Shown here: in pieces, positions 1-8,193 of the stretch
Numbering within the stretch: the stretch's first letter is position 1
Layout of the letters: the number at the start of each line of letters is the position of its first letter
Assembly (NCBI GenBank): GCA_051251645.1
Contig: JBPOEY010000001.1
Coordinates: 1,426,001 to 1,490,000 of the forward strand
Direction: 5' to 3'
Origin: Litorimonas sp051251645
GTDB lineage: Bacteria > Pseudomonadota > Alphaproteobacteria > Caulobacterales > Maricaulaceae
Length of the DNA: 64,000 nucleotides
Position numbers and translations under genes: made by a program
Notes under the pieces: model-generated
Database searches by the model: none
Seen by the model: the letters and a program-made list of their open reading frames with translations, nothing else
What the model was told of the DNA's origin: nothing

Positions 1-467
1 TCCATATTCTCTCGCACGTCAGACCCAAACAGGCCCGTAATATTCTGGCTGATCAAGGACGCCGAGAATGCCCCGATGATGATCGCGGGCAGCAGCGCGG
101 CGAGACTGAAAATCGCCACAAATCGACGATGCAAAAGCGGAGTAGAATCACGTTCCGCAGGGACAAACAAAGTCTTGCGCACGCGGTAACCGAGATAAAA
201 GGCAATGACGGTAATCAGGGCCAAATTCGCCTGAAGGATTGTATAGGCCGTGCTGACCTGCGCATCATTGGAGCTAAAGCTCAGTAAGGCGCCGAGAATT
301 GTCAGCGCAATAGCGGATACAAAGAACACACCAAAGGCAGCAGACCGCGCAATACGAGGCAAACGTCCTGATGTTTGCGGACCATTCGGGCGAATTTTCA
401 CCAAAGGTCGCGTGATCGAGCCCGCGGGAGGGCGCGCCGTTTCAGTTATGACCAGCGCGTCAGCCAT
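1..467 (-). CDS. ntrY: NtrY-like sensor histidine kinase, N-terminal part (cut by window edge)
   Basis: The reading frame starts at ATG 467 and stays open to the left edge, so only the first ~155 residues are present. It shows a basic cytoplasmic leader followed by hydrophobic segments (around residues 40-60, 75-95 and 125-145), as in the membrane-anchored N-terminus of NtrY. The kinase domains lie outside the window. It follows ntrC on the same strand after a 97 bp gap, the usual alphaproteobacterial order dusB-ntrB-ntrC-ntrY-ntrX. The NtrY call rests on synteny and membrane topology, since no catalytic motif is visible. Confidence 0.8.
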   Translation of the reverse strand, partial: MADALVITETARPPAGSITRPLVKIRPNGPQTSGRLPRIARSAAFGVFFVSAIALTILGALLSFSSNDAQVSTAYTILQANLALITVIAFYLGYRVRKTLFVPAERDSTPLLHRRFVAIFSLAALLPAIIIGAFSASLISQNITGLFGSDVRENM

Positions 468-564
468 CCGGCTCCATGCGATAACGTCCGAGCCCCAGCG
501 TCGAACAACACTGTTGCACGATTACATCAGTGTGGCCTACTTTCAACACTATAGGTGTAAAAAT

Positions 565-1881
565 CTATTGGAGGTCGAGAGACTTTAATCGGGTGCGGAG
601 CGTATTACGGTGAATACCAAGGCGGTCCGCGGCCTTAGCGCGGTTCCCACCTGTGACGCGTAGCGCTTCGGTGATCAGGGGTTTCTCAATCCAAGCCATC
701 GCTGTTTGATAGTGCGAGCCGTCTTCCGTTGGAGAGGCCTCATCCAGCAAAGCGCGACAAGCCAATGCCAATTGCCGCTCAAATTTATCAGACGCATCCG
801 TATCAGTATCGCTCGACCGGATATCTTTAGAAAACTCCTGCAAAACCATGTCCGCCGAAATCACATCATCAGAGTAGAGAACCGCCAGACGGCGAACGAT
901 GTTTTCCAACTCTCGCACATTCCCGATCCATTCATGGCGGTGCAGCACTTCTAGCGCGTCGGTAGAAAAACGGCGAGATTGATTGGGGCTTGCCTGTCCC
1001 AAGAAGGCTTCGGCGAGTTCGATCGTATCACGATCCCGCGCCGCAAGAGGCGGAATACGAATTTCAGCAACATTGATACGGAAGAGGAGATCATCGCGGA
1101 AGCGTCCTTCCTCGACTTCACGCCGCAAATCCTTGCGCGTGGCGCAGACGACGCGCGGACGGTCAGAGGCCGGAATTTGTTCGCTTTCTGTAAGCAGCGC
1201 CAACAAGCGTTCTTGTTGCATCATCGAGAGTTCGGCAATCTCATCAATATAAAGGTCACCGCCATTGACCTTTTGCAAAGTCAGCGACGTATTCTCAAAA
1301 TCGGTCGTCCTTAGAAAAGGCCGTTCGCGACGGGGGCCCCCATCATGCAACAACCTCGCGACCAGATCCTTCCCTGTTCCGACGGCGCCGTGAATGAGCA
1401 CAGGGAGGTTCGCCGCCGCGAAGCGCGATACCGCGCGGAATACGGGCTGCATGGCGGCCGAGCGACCAATCATCGGAAGCCCTCCGCGTGAAGGGGACGC
1501 TTTGGCCCGCCGCGACCCCACGGATTGTCCAGCGCGTGCAACCGCACTGGTGATTTCGTCTAAATCGAACGGTTTAGGCACATATTCGAACACACGATGC
1601 TGCCCGGATTTGATCGCCGTATTCACCGTATTATTGGCCGAGATGACAATAATCGGGAGTTTAGGCCGCATTCGCGTCAGATCAGGGAGATGTTCAAATA
1701 CTTCACGCCCGTCCATCATCACGTCTGTCAGGACAATATCGCCATGTCCCGCCTCGGCCCATTTTAACAGCGTATGCGGGTTATCTGTCGCGCGCACCGT
1801 ATGTCCGGCGCGGGTCAGCGCTTTACTGAGCACCAGTCGGATGCTGTCATCGTCATCAGCCAGTAAGACATCATATTTCAC
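565..1881 (-). CDS. ntrC: Nitrogen regulation response regulator NtrC, lacking the GAFTGA loop
   Basis: This is a 438-residue response regulator that controls nitrogen-responsive transcription together with NtrB. The receiver domain (1-115) keeps the acidic pocket DDDD at 9-12, phosphoacceptor Asp53 and Lys103. The AAA+ domain has Walker A GAVGTGKD (165-172) and Walker B YIDE (211-214). A Fis-type helix-turn-helix lies at about 396-436. Between the PF (188-189) and GG (207-208) landmarks there are only about 17 residues, where enteric NtrC has about 43. The GAFTGA sigma54-contact loop is therefore absent. The same loss is known in Rhodobacter capsulatus and Caulobacter NtrC. Its start overlaps the ntrB stop by 4 bp, suggesting translational coupling. 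Confidence 0.95.
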   Translation of the reverse strand: MKYDVLLADDDDSIRLVLSKALTRAGHTVRATDNPHTLLKWAEAGHGDIVLTDVMMDGREVFEHLPDLTRMRPKLPIIVISANNTVNTAIKSGQHRVFEYVPKPFDLDEITSAVARAGQSVGSRRAKASPSRGGLPMIGRSAAMQPVFRAVSRFAAANLPVLIHGAVGTGKDLVARLLHDGGPRRERPFLRTTDFENTSLTLQKVNGGDLYIDEIAELSMMQQERLLALLTESEQIPASDRPRVVCATRKDLRREVEEGRFRDDLLFRINVAEIRIPPLAARDRDTIELAEAFLGQASPNQSRRFSTDALEVLHRHEWIGNVRELENIVRRLAVLYSDDVISADMVLQEFSKDIRSSDTDTDASDKFERQLALACRALLDEASPTEDGSHYQTAMAWIEKPLITEALRVTGGNRAKAADRLGIHRNTLRTRLKSLDLQ

Positions 1882-2921
1882 AGAAACTCTCCTGAAGGAG
1901 CGGGGAGGAGGATGGAGAAGGTCGTTCGACCGGGTCGGGAGCGGACTTCGACGAGACCGCCATGCGCCTTGGCAACTTTTGACACGAGAGCGAGGCCAAG
2001 CCCCTGCCCGTCGCGCTTGGTCGAGACAAAAGGCTGGAAGATATGATCTTGCAACTCATCGGAAATACCCGGGCCATTATCGGTCACACTGATCTGGATC
2101 GGCAAGTTGCGAGCGTCTTGGCCATTGTCCCCCCGTGACGTCACACCCGTTCGAAAGGCGGTGACCAGTTCAATTTCCGGCTTCTCCGTGTCGCAAAGCG
2201 CGTCCTGCGCATTTCGGATTAAGTTCAGCAGAGCCTGCATCAATGTATCAGGGTCACCCTGTGCGTGCGGCAAGGACGGATCATAGTTTTCAGAGAAGAC
2301 TAGCCGGGGTTCTGCGGACTGCACGATTTTGCGGGCCTGCCTGAGGACCGTATGAATATTGACCGTATCCATATGGTCCGGGTCTTGATCGCCGAGTGTT
2401 TCCATGCGGTCTGCCAAACGGCGAATACGATCTATTTCAGAGCCAATTAGCTCTAGTAATGAGCGTCCCTCGGCGGATTTCACGTCATCACGCAACAACT
2501 GCGCTGCGCCTTTAATGCCCGCGAGCGGGTTTTTGAGTTCATGCGCGATCATGCGCCCCATGCCCGACACGACCGGACCGCCCATCGACCCTTGGCGCGG
2601 GCGCGGGCCAGCGAGCCAGAAAGACACGCCCTGTGTCCCCCCTTCAACCGGATAGACCGTGATGTGACAGGTCAGGGTCGCGCCCGATGGCAAAATGGCG
2701 GAACAGGCCCGATTGGTTAGTGCCGCATTCAAATCTTTAGATTTTCGTATCTGTTCAGACAGGCCTGGATCGGTCTGAATAATGTCAGATAACACCCGAC
2801 CCCGCATGCGGTTGACACTATCGCCCGTCCATTCCTGCGCGGCCTGATTGGCAAAAACAATGCGCCCATCATCCACTTGAAACAGAGGAAATGGCCAATC
2901 TTCAATCAAGGACGCGCTCAT
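1878..2921 (-). CDS. ntrB: Nitrogen regulation sensor histidine kinase NtrB
   Basis: This 347-residue soluble two-component kinase/phosphatase is the partner of NtrC. A PAS-like domain fills residues 1-105. The H-box reads MIAHELKNPLAG with phospho-accepting His127. It is followed by an N-box (NLIRNAQDAL), a G1 box (DNGPGI) and a G2 box (GQGLGLALV) of the HATPase domain. No membrane segment is visible, as expected for NtrB. It overlaps dusB upstream and ntrC downstream by 4 bp each, so the three genes form one tightly coupled operon. In the known family it responds to GlnB/GlnK; nothing in the sequence itself shows the signal. Confidence 0.96.
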   Translation of the reverse strand: MSASLIEDWPFPLFQVDDGRIVFANQAAQEWTGDSVNRMRGRVLSDIIQTDPGLSEQIRKSKDLNAALTNRACSAILPSGATLTCHITVYPVEGGTQGVSFWLAGPRPRQGSMGGPVVSGMGRMIAHELKNPLAGIKGAAQLLRDDVKSAEGRSLLELIGSEIDRIRRLADRMETLGDQDPDHMDTVNIHTVLRQARKIVQSAEPRLVFSENYDPSLPHAQGDPDTLMQALLNLIRNAQDALCDTEKPEIELVTAFRTGVTSRGDNGQDARNLPIQISVTDNGPGISDELQDHIFQPFVSTKRDGQGLGLALVSKVAKAHGGLVEVRSRPGRTTFSILLPAPSGEFL

Positions 2922-3913
2922 GCCGCACTCCGGTCTGCACTGATAAACAGGGTGGACAGGATGGCGCGCACCTCGTCTGCGGCATCAGAGCGGGCGAGAC
3001 GTTGCCGTAACGGATCATCATCGCGCAGCCCGGCCTCAGTGGCGTAGCCAATCAAATGTTTGCGGGCGACGCGCACCGCTTTACGCTCCGGATAAAACGC
3101 CAACATCTCAGCATAATGATCGAGCGCGTGTTGCGTTTTTTCGGCCGGCGTTAAGCTGGTTCTAGCCGACACCCCATCAACCGCTGCCATAATCGGCGAC
3201 AGCGCCCACGGTCGCCCGATCAGCGACCGACCGACCATCACCCCGTCCGCCCCGGATTGTTTCATCGCGGCCAGTGCCGTGTCACCATCCGCGATATCGC
3301 CATTGACGAAGACCGGAACAGTCATCGCGTCAGCTGTCGCTTTCACGGCGGCCCAATCCGCCTGCCCTTCGTAAAATTGACACCGCGTCCGGCCATGGAC
3401 TGTAATCGCAACAGCGCCCGCCGCGACGGCATCTGTTGCAATACGGGGGGCATTGAGATTGTCATCGTCCCAGCCCAGCCGCATTTTCACGGTCACAGGC
3501 GCAGAGACGGCCTTGACAACGGCAGCGACGATTTCTTTCGCCAGATCCGGTTCGCGCATCAGCGCGCTGCCACTCATCCCCGTGACGACTTTTCGTGCCG
3601 GGCAGCCAAAGTTAATGTCGATCAGCTCTGCGCCCGCCGCTTCCAGTTTCTTGGCCCCTTCCGCCATCCAATAGGGGTCCCGGCCAACAAGTTGCACTGC
3701 CATTGGCTTTATGTCGGCGCCCCCTGCAGCGCGCGCGACATTTTCAGGATCATCCTTAGCCAGTCCTTCACCCGCAACCATTTCAGAAACAACAGCACCG
3801 GGCGCGAACCGCGACAAAATCCGTCGGAACGGGAGATCAGTTACGCCAGACATGGGCGCAACGATTACGCGCGAGCGCAAGGCGAGCTTGCCGATATGGA
3901 TGGGGTTTGGCAT
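2918..3913 (-). CDS. dusB: tRNA-dihydrouridine synthase DusB (NifR3)
   Basis: This 331-residue FMN-dependent enzyme reduces uridine to dihydrouridine in tRNA. The N-terminal APMSGVTDLPFR motif (19-30) forms the flavin-binding entry of the TIM barrel. Catalytic Cys104 sits in NFGCPARKV. The C-terminal helical part starts near residue 245. It is the first gene of the ntr operon, the NifR3 position known from Rhodobacter and Rhizobium. It is divergent from ispDF, with a 58 bp spacer that should contain both promoters. Confidence 0.95.
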   Translation of the reverse strand: MPNPIHIGKLALRSRVIVAPMSGVTDLPFRRILSRFAPGAVVSEMVAGEGLAKDDPENVARAAGGADIKPMAVQLVGRDPYWMAEGAKKLEAAGAELIDINFGCPARKVVTGMSGSALMREPDLAKEIVAAVVKAVSAPVTVKMRLGWDDDNLNAPRIATDAVAAGAVAITVHGRTRCQFYEGQADWAAVKATADAMTVPVFVNGDIADGDTALAAMKQSGADGVMVGRSLIGRPWALSPIMAAVDGVSARTSLTPAEKTQHALDHYAEMLAFYPERKAVRVARKHLIGYATEAGLRDDDPLRQRLARSDAADEVRAILSTLFISADRSAA

Positions 3914-3971
3914 GAACGGGAAGGTTTAGCCGAGCGTCGGCATATGCACAATATTTCAGCACCGGAGACAC

Positions 3972-5114
3972 GTGACATTGACCGACTGCGCACTTATTTT
4001 GGTCGCCGCGGGACGCGGAGAACGCGCTGGCGGAAATATACCTAAGCAATACAAAGAACTAGCAGGGAAACCCCTGCTAGCCCATACGCTGTATAATGCA
4101 GCAAGCACGGGTTTATTTGATCGCATCATCGTCGTTGTTGCCCAAAGTGACACGCAAGCCGCGACCTTAAGCGACGCGATTACAGTTGTTGTTGGCGGAG
4201 CTTCGCGCACAGCCTCTGTGCGCGCAGGATTAGACGCGCTTGCGGATGATCCTCCCCGAATCGTCATGATCCATGATGGGGCGCGGCCCTTTCTCGATGC
4301 GGCCCTGATCCAACCGCTTTTGATCGCGCTTGAAAGCCACGACGGGGCGGTGCCCGCTCTGCCCCTTGCTGACGCGTTGAAATCCGATGATTTTACTGCG
4401 GTAGACCGCAACGCCTTGCACCGTGTTCAAACGCCACAAGCGTTCAAATACGCGAAGATCAAGGCCGCGTTCGATGCGCTCCCTGCTGAAGCGTCGGCGC
4501 ACGACGATATCGCTATTGCCAAAGACGCGGGCCTGTCGCTCGGATTCACCCCCGGATCTGAGCGTAATTTCAAGGTGACGTGGCCCGAAGACTTCGCCAA
4601 GGCGGCAGCTATGTTATCTGGCTCCACCCTCACTGTTACAGGCTCCGGCTTTGATGTTCACAAGCTGGAAGAAAGCCCTGACCCGCTTTGGCTTTGCGGC
4701 ATTGAGATTGAAAGCCGCTACAGGCTCGTCGGTCATTCGGACGCAGATGTCGGGTTGCACGCGATCACAGATGCTATTTTAGGCGCTGTTGCGATGGGCG
4801 ACATTGGCGATCACTTTCCTCCGTCTGACCCGCAGTGGAAAGGGGCAAGCTCTGATCGTTTTCTTGCCCATGCTGTGACCTTGGCCCAAGAGGCTGGCGG
4901 AACGCTGCGTCATGTCGATCTGACCCTTATTTGCGAGTATCCAAAGGTGAAGCCGTACCGCGAGGCCATGCGCGCGCGCGTCGCCGACATAACTGGCCTG
5001 CCCCTCGCTCGCGTGTCAATCAAAGCGACAACGACAGAGACCCTCGGCTTTACAGGTCGCAAAGAAGGCATCGCCGCACACGCACTCGCGACCGTGGAAG
5101 TCCCTAATGACTGA
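3972..5114 (+). CDS. ispDF: Bifunctional IspD/IspF isoprenoid synthesis enzyme
   Basis: This 380-residue fusion carries two steps of the methylerythritol phosphate pathway. Residues 1-220 are IspD (2-C-methyl-D-erythritol 4-phosphate cytidylyltransferase), with the glycine-rich VAAGRGERAGG loop and a KQY lysine. Residues 222-380 are IspF (2,4-cyclodiphosphate synthase), with metal-binding GFDVHKL and the HSDADVGLHAITDAILG stretch. The start is GTG at 3972. A fused ispDF is common in alphaproteobacteria. It overlaps cinA by 8 bp, which suggests coupled translation. Confidence 0.96.
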   Translation: MTLTDCALILVAAGRGERAGGNIPKQYKELAGKPLLAHTLYNAASTGLFDRIIVVVAQSDTQAATLSDAITVVVGGASRTASVRAGLDALADDPPRIVMIHDGARPFLDAALIQPLLIALESHDGAVPALPLADALKSDDFTAVDRNALHRVQTPQAFKYAKIKAAFDALPAEASAHDDIAIAKDAGLSLGFTPGSERNFKVTWPEDFAKAAAMLSGSTLTVTGSGFDVHKLEESPDPLWLCGIEIESRYRLVGHSDADVGLHAITDAILGAVAMGDIGDHFPPSDPQWKGASSDRFLAHAVTLAQEAGGTLRHVDLTLICEYPKVKPYREAMRARVADITGLPLARVSIKATTTETLGFTGRKEGIAAHALATVEVPND

Positions 5115-5637
5115 TCCGATCCTTGCCGACATCTTCCGCCTGTCAAAAGAGCTCTTAGAAGCAGCCAAATCCAATGACGTCACGATCGGTGTTGTTGAGA
5201 GTTGCACGGGTGGACTTCTGGGCGCGGCCATTACGGCTATGCCCGGCAGCTCGAGCGTCTTTCAAGGCGGGTTCCTAACCTACTCCAACACCCTCAAGCA
5301 AAAGCTTGTCGGCGTCTCCGCGGACACATTGCGCGCATATGGGGCTGTCAGTGAAGAGACGGCTCGCGAGATGGCAGCGGGCGCAAGAGAGCGCCTCGGC
5401 GTTGATCTGGCAATCTCAATTACTGGGGTCGCGGGTCCGGGCGGTGGATCGCCTGAAAAACCTGTCGGCACCGTTTGTTTTGGGCTCGCCTCGAAGAGTG
5501 GGGTCACGACTGAGACGGCGCTCTTTGCCGACCTCTCACGCAATCGCGTGCGCGACTATGCCGTGATGCACGCGATGAAAATGCTTATGCGATCGGCGGG
5601 TCGTAAAGAAGACGCGAGTCGAGGCCAAGCCTTGTGA
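5107..5637 (+). CDS. cinA: CinA C-terminal-domain protein, nicotinamide-nucleotide amidase (PncC type)
   Basis: This 176-residue protein corresponds to the stand-alone C-terminal domain of CinA. In characterised members this domain deamidates nicotinamide mononucleotide in NAD recycling. Recognisable motifs are ESCTGGLLGA (about residues 35-44), GITGVAGPGGGS-like ISITGVAGPGGG, and PVGTVCFG. The start overlaps the ispDF stop by 8 bp. The last 53 bp overlap the 3' end of the convergent Coq10/RatA-type gene, so the two transcripts are complementary at their ends. Confidence 0.9.
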   Translation: MTDPILADIFRLSKELLEAAKSNDVTIGVVESCTGGLLGAAITAMPGSSSVFQGGFLTYSNTLKQKLVGVSADTLRAYGAVSEETAREMAAGARERLGVDLAISITGVAGPGGGSPEKPVGTVCFGLASKSGVTTETALFADLSRNRVRDYAVMHAMKMLMRSAGRKEDASRGQAL

Positions 5638-6112
5638 CTTCCGCCGCCATGTCCAACTCTGGTTCATCCGATAGCATCTCGCAATTATCAAGCGCCTGCT
5701 GAACGAAGACGGTTCGGATCACGGCTCTCGCTTTGTCAAATTTCTGACGCAGCAGTGATTCCAGCGGGAACATCAACCGCACTTCAACCTCGAAGTCGAT
5801 CAAGGTTGAGCCATCTGATAACTCGTAGAATTGCCAGTTATTCTGGAGCGCCTTAACGGGACCGCCACGCTGGGCTTTTTGAACCGTCACAGTGCGCGCG
5901 TCTTTATCAATCGTGATGCGAGAGGCGAATGTCTCTGTCACGCCTTTGAAATTGATCATCGCTTCCGCTTCGAACCCGTCGGGCAAATCCTTTGTTTTGC
6001 GGAGCGCCGTCATGGCCGGAATGAAGTCCGGATAGCGCTCAACATTCGTCACAAGACTCATGACGCAATCAGGACAATGAGGGACTCGTTCCAGAAACCG
6101 CGTGCTTGGCAT
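5585..6112 (-). CDS. Coq10/RatA-type START (SRPBCC) domain protein
   Basis: This 175-residue single-domain protein is of the polyketide-cyclase/START fold. It opens with STRFLERVPHCPDCVMSLVTNVERYPDF, split around residues 3-30, the typical Coq10/RatA beginning. In mitochondria and several bacteria this family binds ubiquinone; E. coli RatA was first described as a ribosome-associated toxin. The alphaproteobacterial place beside lipA and the pdh genes favours the quinone-related role, but that is inference. Its start abuts the lipA stop (shared base 6112), so it is probably cotranscribed with lipA. The 3' end overlaps cinA by 53 bp on the opposite strand. Confidence 0.88.
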   Translation of the reverse strand: MPSTRFLERVPHCPDCVMSLVTNVERYPDFIPAMTALRKTKDLPDGFEAEAMINFKGVTETFASRITIDKDARTVTVQKAQRGGPVKALQNNWQFYELSDGSTLIDFEVEVRLMFPLESLLRQKFDKARAVIRTVFVQQALDNCEMLSDEPELDMAAEVTRLGLDSRLLYDPPIA

Positions 6113-7083
6113 TAAGCTTGACCCATCTGCGCATCGCGCGCCGCGCGCAGCTGCGCGAAGTCACTATCGGCATGGTAGGATGACCGGGTCAGCGGGCTGG
6201 CCGACACCATCAGGAACCCTTTGGCACGCGCAATCGTCTCATAAGCTTTGAATTCTTCGGGCGTGACGTAGCGTTCCAGCTTAGCGTGCCGACGCGTCGG
6301 CTGCAGATATTGGCCAATCGTCAGGAAATCAATTCCGGCGGAGCGCATATCATCCATGACTTGCATGACTTCTTGTTTCGTTTCGCCCAATCCAACCATC
6401 AGGCCCGATTTCGTGAACTGACTTGGATCGCGATCCTTGACCTTTTCTAAGAGGCGCAGCGAATGGAAATAGCGCGCGCCAGGGCGAATGGAGAGATAGA
6501 GGCGCGGCACCGTTTCCAAATTATGGTTGAACACGTCCGGCTTCGCATCAATCACCATGTCAGGCGCGTTGCCTTTACGCAGGAAGTCAGGTGTCAGAAT
6601 TTCAATCGTCGTTTTGGGCGATTTTGCGCGGATGGCATCGATGACATCCACAAAATGCTGCGCGCCGCCGTCCGCCAGATCATCGCGATCAACAGAGGTG
6701 ATGACCACATGCTGTAAGTTCATCTCCGACACCGCTTCCGCGATTTTTCCGGGCTCATAGGCATCGACCGCCTGTGGCAACCCCGTTGCAACATTGCAGA
6801 ACGCGCAGGCGCGGGTGCAAATTTCGCCAAGGATCATAAAGGTCGCGTGGGACTTCTCCCAACACTCACCAATATTTGGACAGGCGGCTTCTTCGCAGAC
6901 TGTCACAAGACCCTTGTCTTTGACAATTTTACGAGTCTTGGCGTAACCCTCAGATGTCGGCGCTTTGACCCGGATCCATTTGGGTTTTCGCAGAACCTCT
7001 GTTTCAGGCCGATTGGCCTTTTCGGGATGTCGCGGCCGCGCTTTGATTGCGGGCCGATTATTGATGTCGATAAGAGTAGCCAT
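6112..7083 (-). CDS. lipA: Lipoyl synthase LipA
   Basis: This 323-residue radical SAM enzyme inserts two sulfurs into protein-bound octanoyl groups. The auxiliary-cluster cysteines are in CEEAACPNIGEC, and the radical SAM CxxxCxxC is CTRACAFC. The C-terminal RSSYHAD motif carries the conserved SSY. I place the start at ATG 7083 (MATLIDINN). A longer frame reaching 7173 would run into the upstream SDR gene and adds no conserved residues. Its product modifies the lipoyl domains encoded nearby in pdhB and pdhC, which explains its place beside the pyruvate dehydrogenase genes. Confidence 0.96.
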   Translation of the reverse strand: MATLIDINNRPAIKARPRHPEKANRPETEVLRKPKWIRVKAPTSEGYAKTRKIVKDKGLVTVCEEAACPNIGECWEKSHATFMILGEICTRACAFCNVATGLPQAVDAYEPGKIAEAVSEMNLQHVVITSVDRDDLADGGAQHFVDVIDAIRAKSPKTTIEILTPDFLRKGNAPDMVIDAKPDVFNHNLETVPRLYLSIRPGARYFHSLRLLEKVKDRDPSQFTKSGLMVGLGETKQEVMQVMDDMRSAGIDFLTIGQYLQPTRRHAKLERYVTPEEFKAYETIARAKGFLMVSASPLTRSSYHADSDFAQLRAARDAQMGQA

Positions 7084-7141
7084 TACCTGCGTTAATTGGC
7101 GCGCGCGGCGTTGATTCACAAGAGGCGAATGCGGGTTACGA

Positions 7142-8098
7142 CTATGCGTTCGTAAGCACGCTCGACCAATCAAAATTGACCAGCTCTTCGCTTAGCACCC
7201 AGAGCGTCCGAGCTTTACCCTTATCCAGAGCCCGGGGATGCACAGCACTATCCCCGACGGCACCGCGCATATCTTGGAATTTCGTTGGTCCATAATAACC
7301 ACCCGGCCGCGCATTGGGCTCTGTCGCAGCTAACACAGTCGGATAAGCGCCATATTTCGCAGGCTGAGCCAGAATGGCATTCATCGGTTTGTATAAGAGC
7401 TTGAGAAATCCGCTTGGACCTGAACTTTGCAATGCCGTGTCCGAATAACCGGGATGAACGGCGTAACTCGTGACGTCGCTGCTCGCCGCATCCAAACGCC
7501 GTTGTAGCTCAAAGGCATACACAATATTGGCGAGCTTGCTCTGCCCATAGGCAACGGACGGATTATACTTCGTCTTTTTATACATCAAGTCTTTGAGCCT
7601 GAGATGGCCGAATTTATGGGCAATGGAGGAGACCGTCACGATGCGGCCCTTGGCCTTTTCAACGAGCGGAAATAGAAGTCCATTGAGGAGGAAGTGACCC
7701 AAATGGTTGGTCCCGAGTTGCAACTCAAACCCGTCTTTCGTAGTCAGTTCCGGCGTCTGCATAACGCCAGCATTATTGATCAAGACGTCAAGACGATCCG
7801 TAATCGACGCAACCGTCTGCGCACATGCATGAATTGAGGCCATATCTGCAAGATCAAGCAGGATCAGCCGTGCCTTACCGCCGCCCACAGCATTGACCTC
7901 AGCCACTGCAGCTTCGCCCTTAGATACTGTTCGCGCGCACAACAAAATATCCGCGCCTTTGCCTGCGAGAATTTTCGCGGCCTCTAAACCAATCCCGGAG
8001 TTTCCGCCCGTAATCAGGATTGTTTTTCCAGATTGCTCCCCAACACGGTCCGGCGTCCATCCAGATTTTACAGACTTGAAGAGGGGTTTTGGATTCAT
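7142..8098 (-). CDS. Short-chain dehydrogenase/reductase (retinol-dehydrogenase-like)
   Basis: This 318-residue NAD(P)-dependent oxidoreductase has a Rossmann fold. The cofactor loop is TGGNSGIG near residue 31, NNAG lies near 108, and the catalytic Tyr/Lys are in YGQSKLAN with the upstream Ser in VSSIAHKFG. The long C-terminal part with PGGYYGP resembles the retinol dehydrogenase/WW-domain oxidoreductase group, whose bacterial substrates are mostly unknown. It sits between lipA and a divergent acyltransferase and has no evident pathway link. A 3-ketosphinganine reductase role would be speculative, because it is far from the lipid locus. Confidence 0.85.
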   Translation of the reverse strand: MNPKPLFKSVKSGWTPDRVGEQSGKTILITGGNSGIGLEAAKILAGKGADILLCARTVSKGEAAVAEVNAVGGGKARLILLDLADMASIHACAQTVASITDRLDVLINNAGVMQTPELTTKDGFELQLGTNHLGHFLLNGLLFPLVEKAKGRIVTVSSIAHKFGHLRLKDLMYKKTKYNPSVAYGQSKLANIVYAFELQRRLDAASSDVTSYAVHPGYSDTALQSSGPSGFLKLLYKPMNAILAQPAKYGAYPTVLAATEPNARPGGYYGPTKFQDMRGAVGDSAVHPRALDKGKARTLWVLSEELVNFDWSSVLTNA

Positions 8099-8193
8099 AA
8101 CCCCTTAACCCTAGGCTCAGTTAGCTCGCCTATAAAGCGAATAACGGTGTGGTTTATGCATATTTTAAAGAAACCTATCTAAGACGTAAAATA

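Noticed and set aside
3257..4045. 262-residue open frame opposite dusB
   Set aside because: Antisense to strong dusB coding; no motifs, and a product of GC-rich codon bias.
7084..7173. Longer lipA start at 7173
   Set aside because: Would overlap the SDR gene by 32 bp and add a non-conserved tail; ATG 7083 fits the LipA start.
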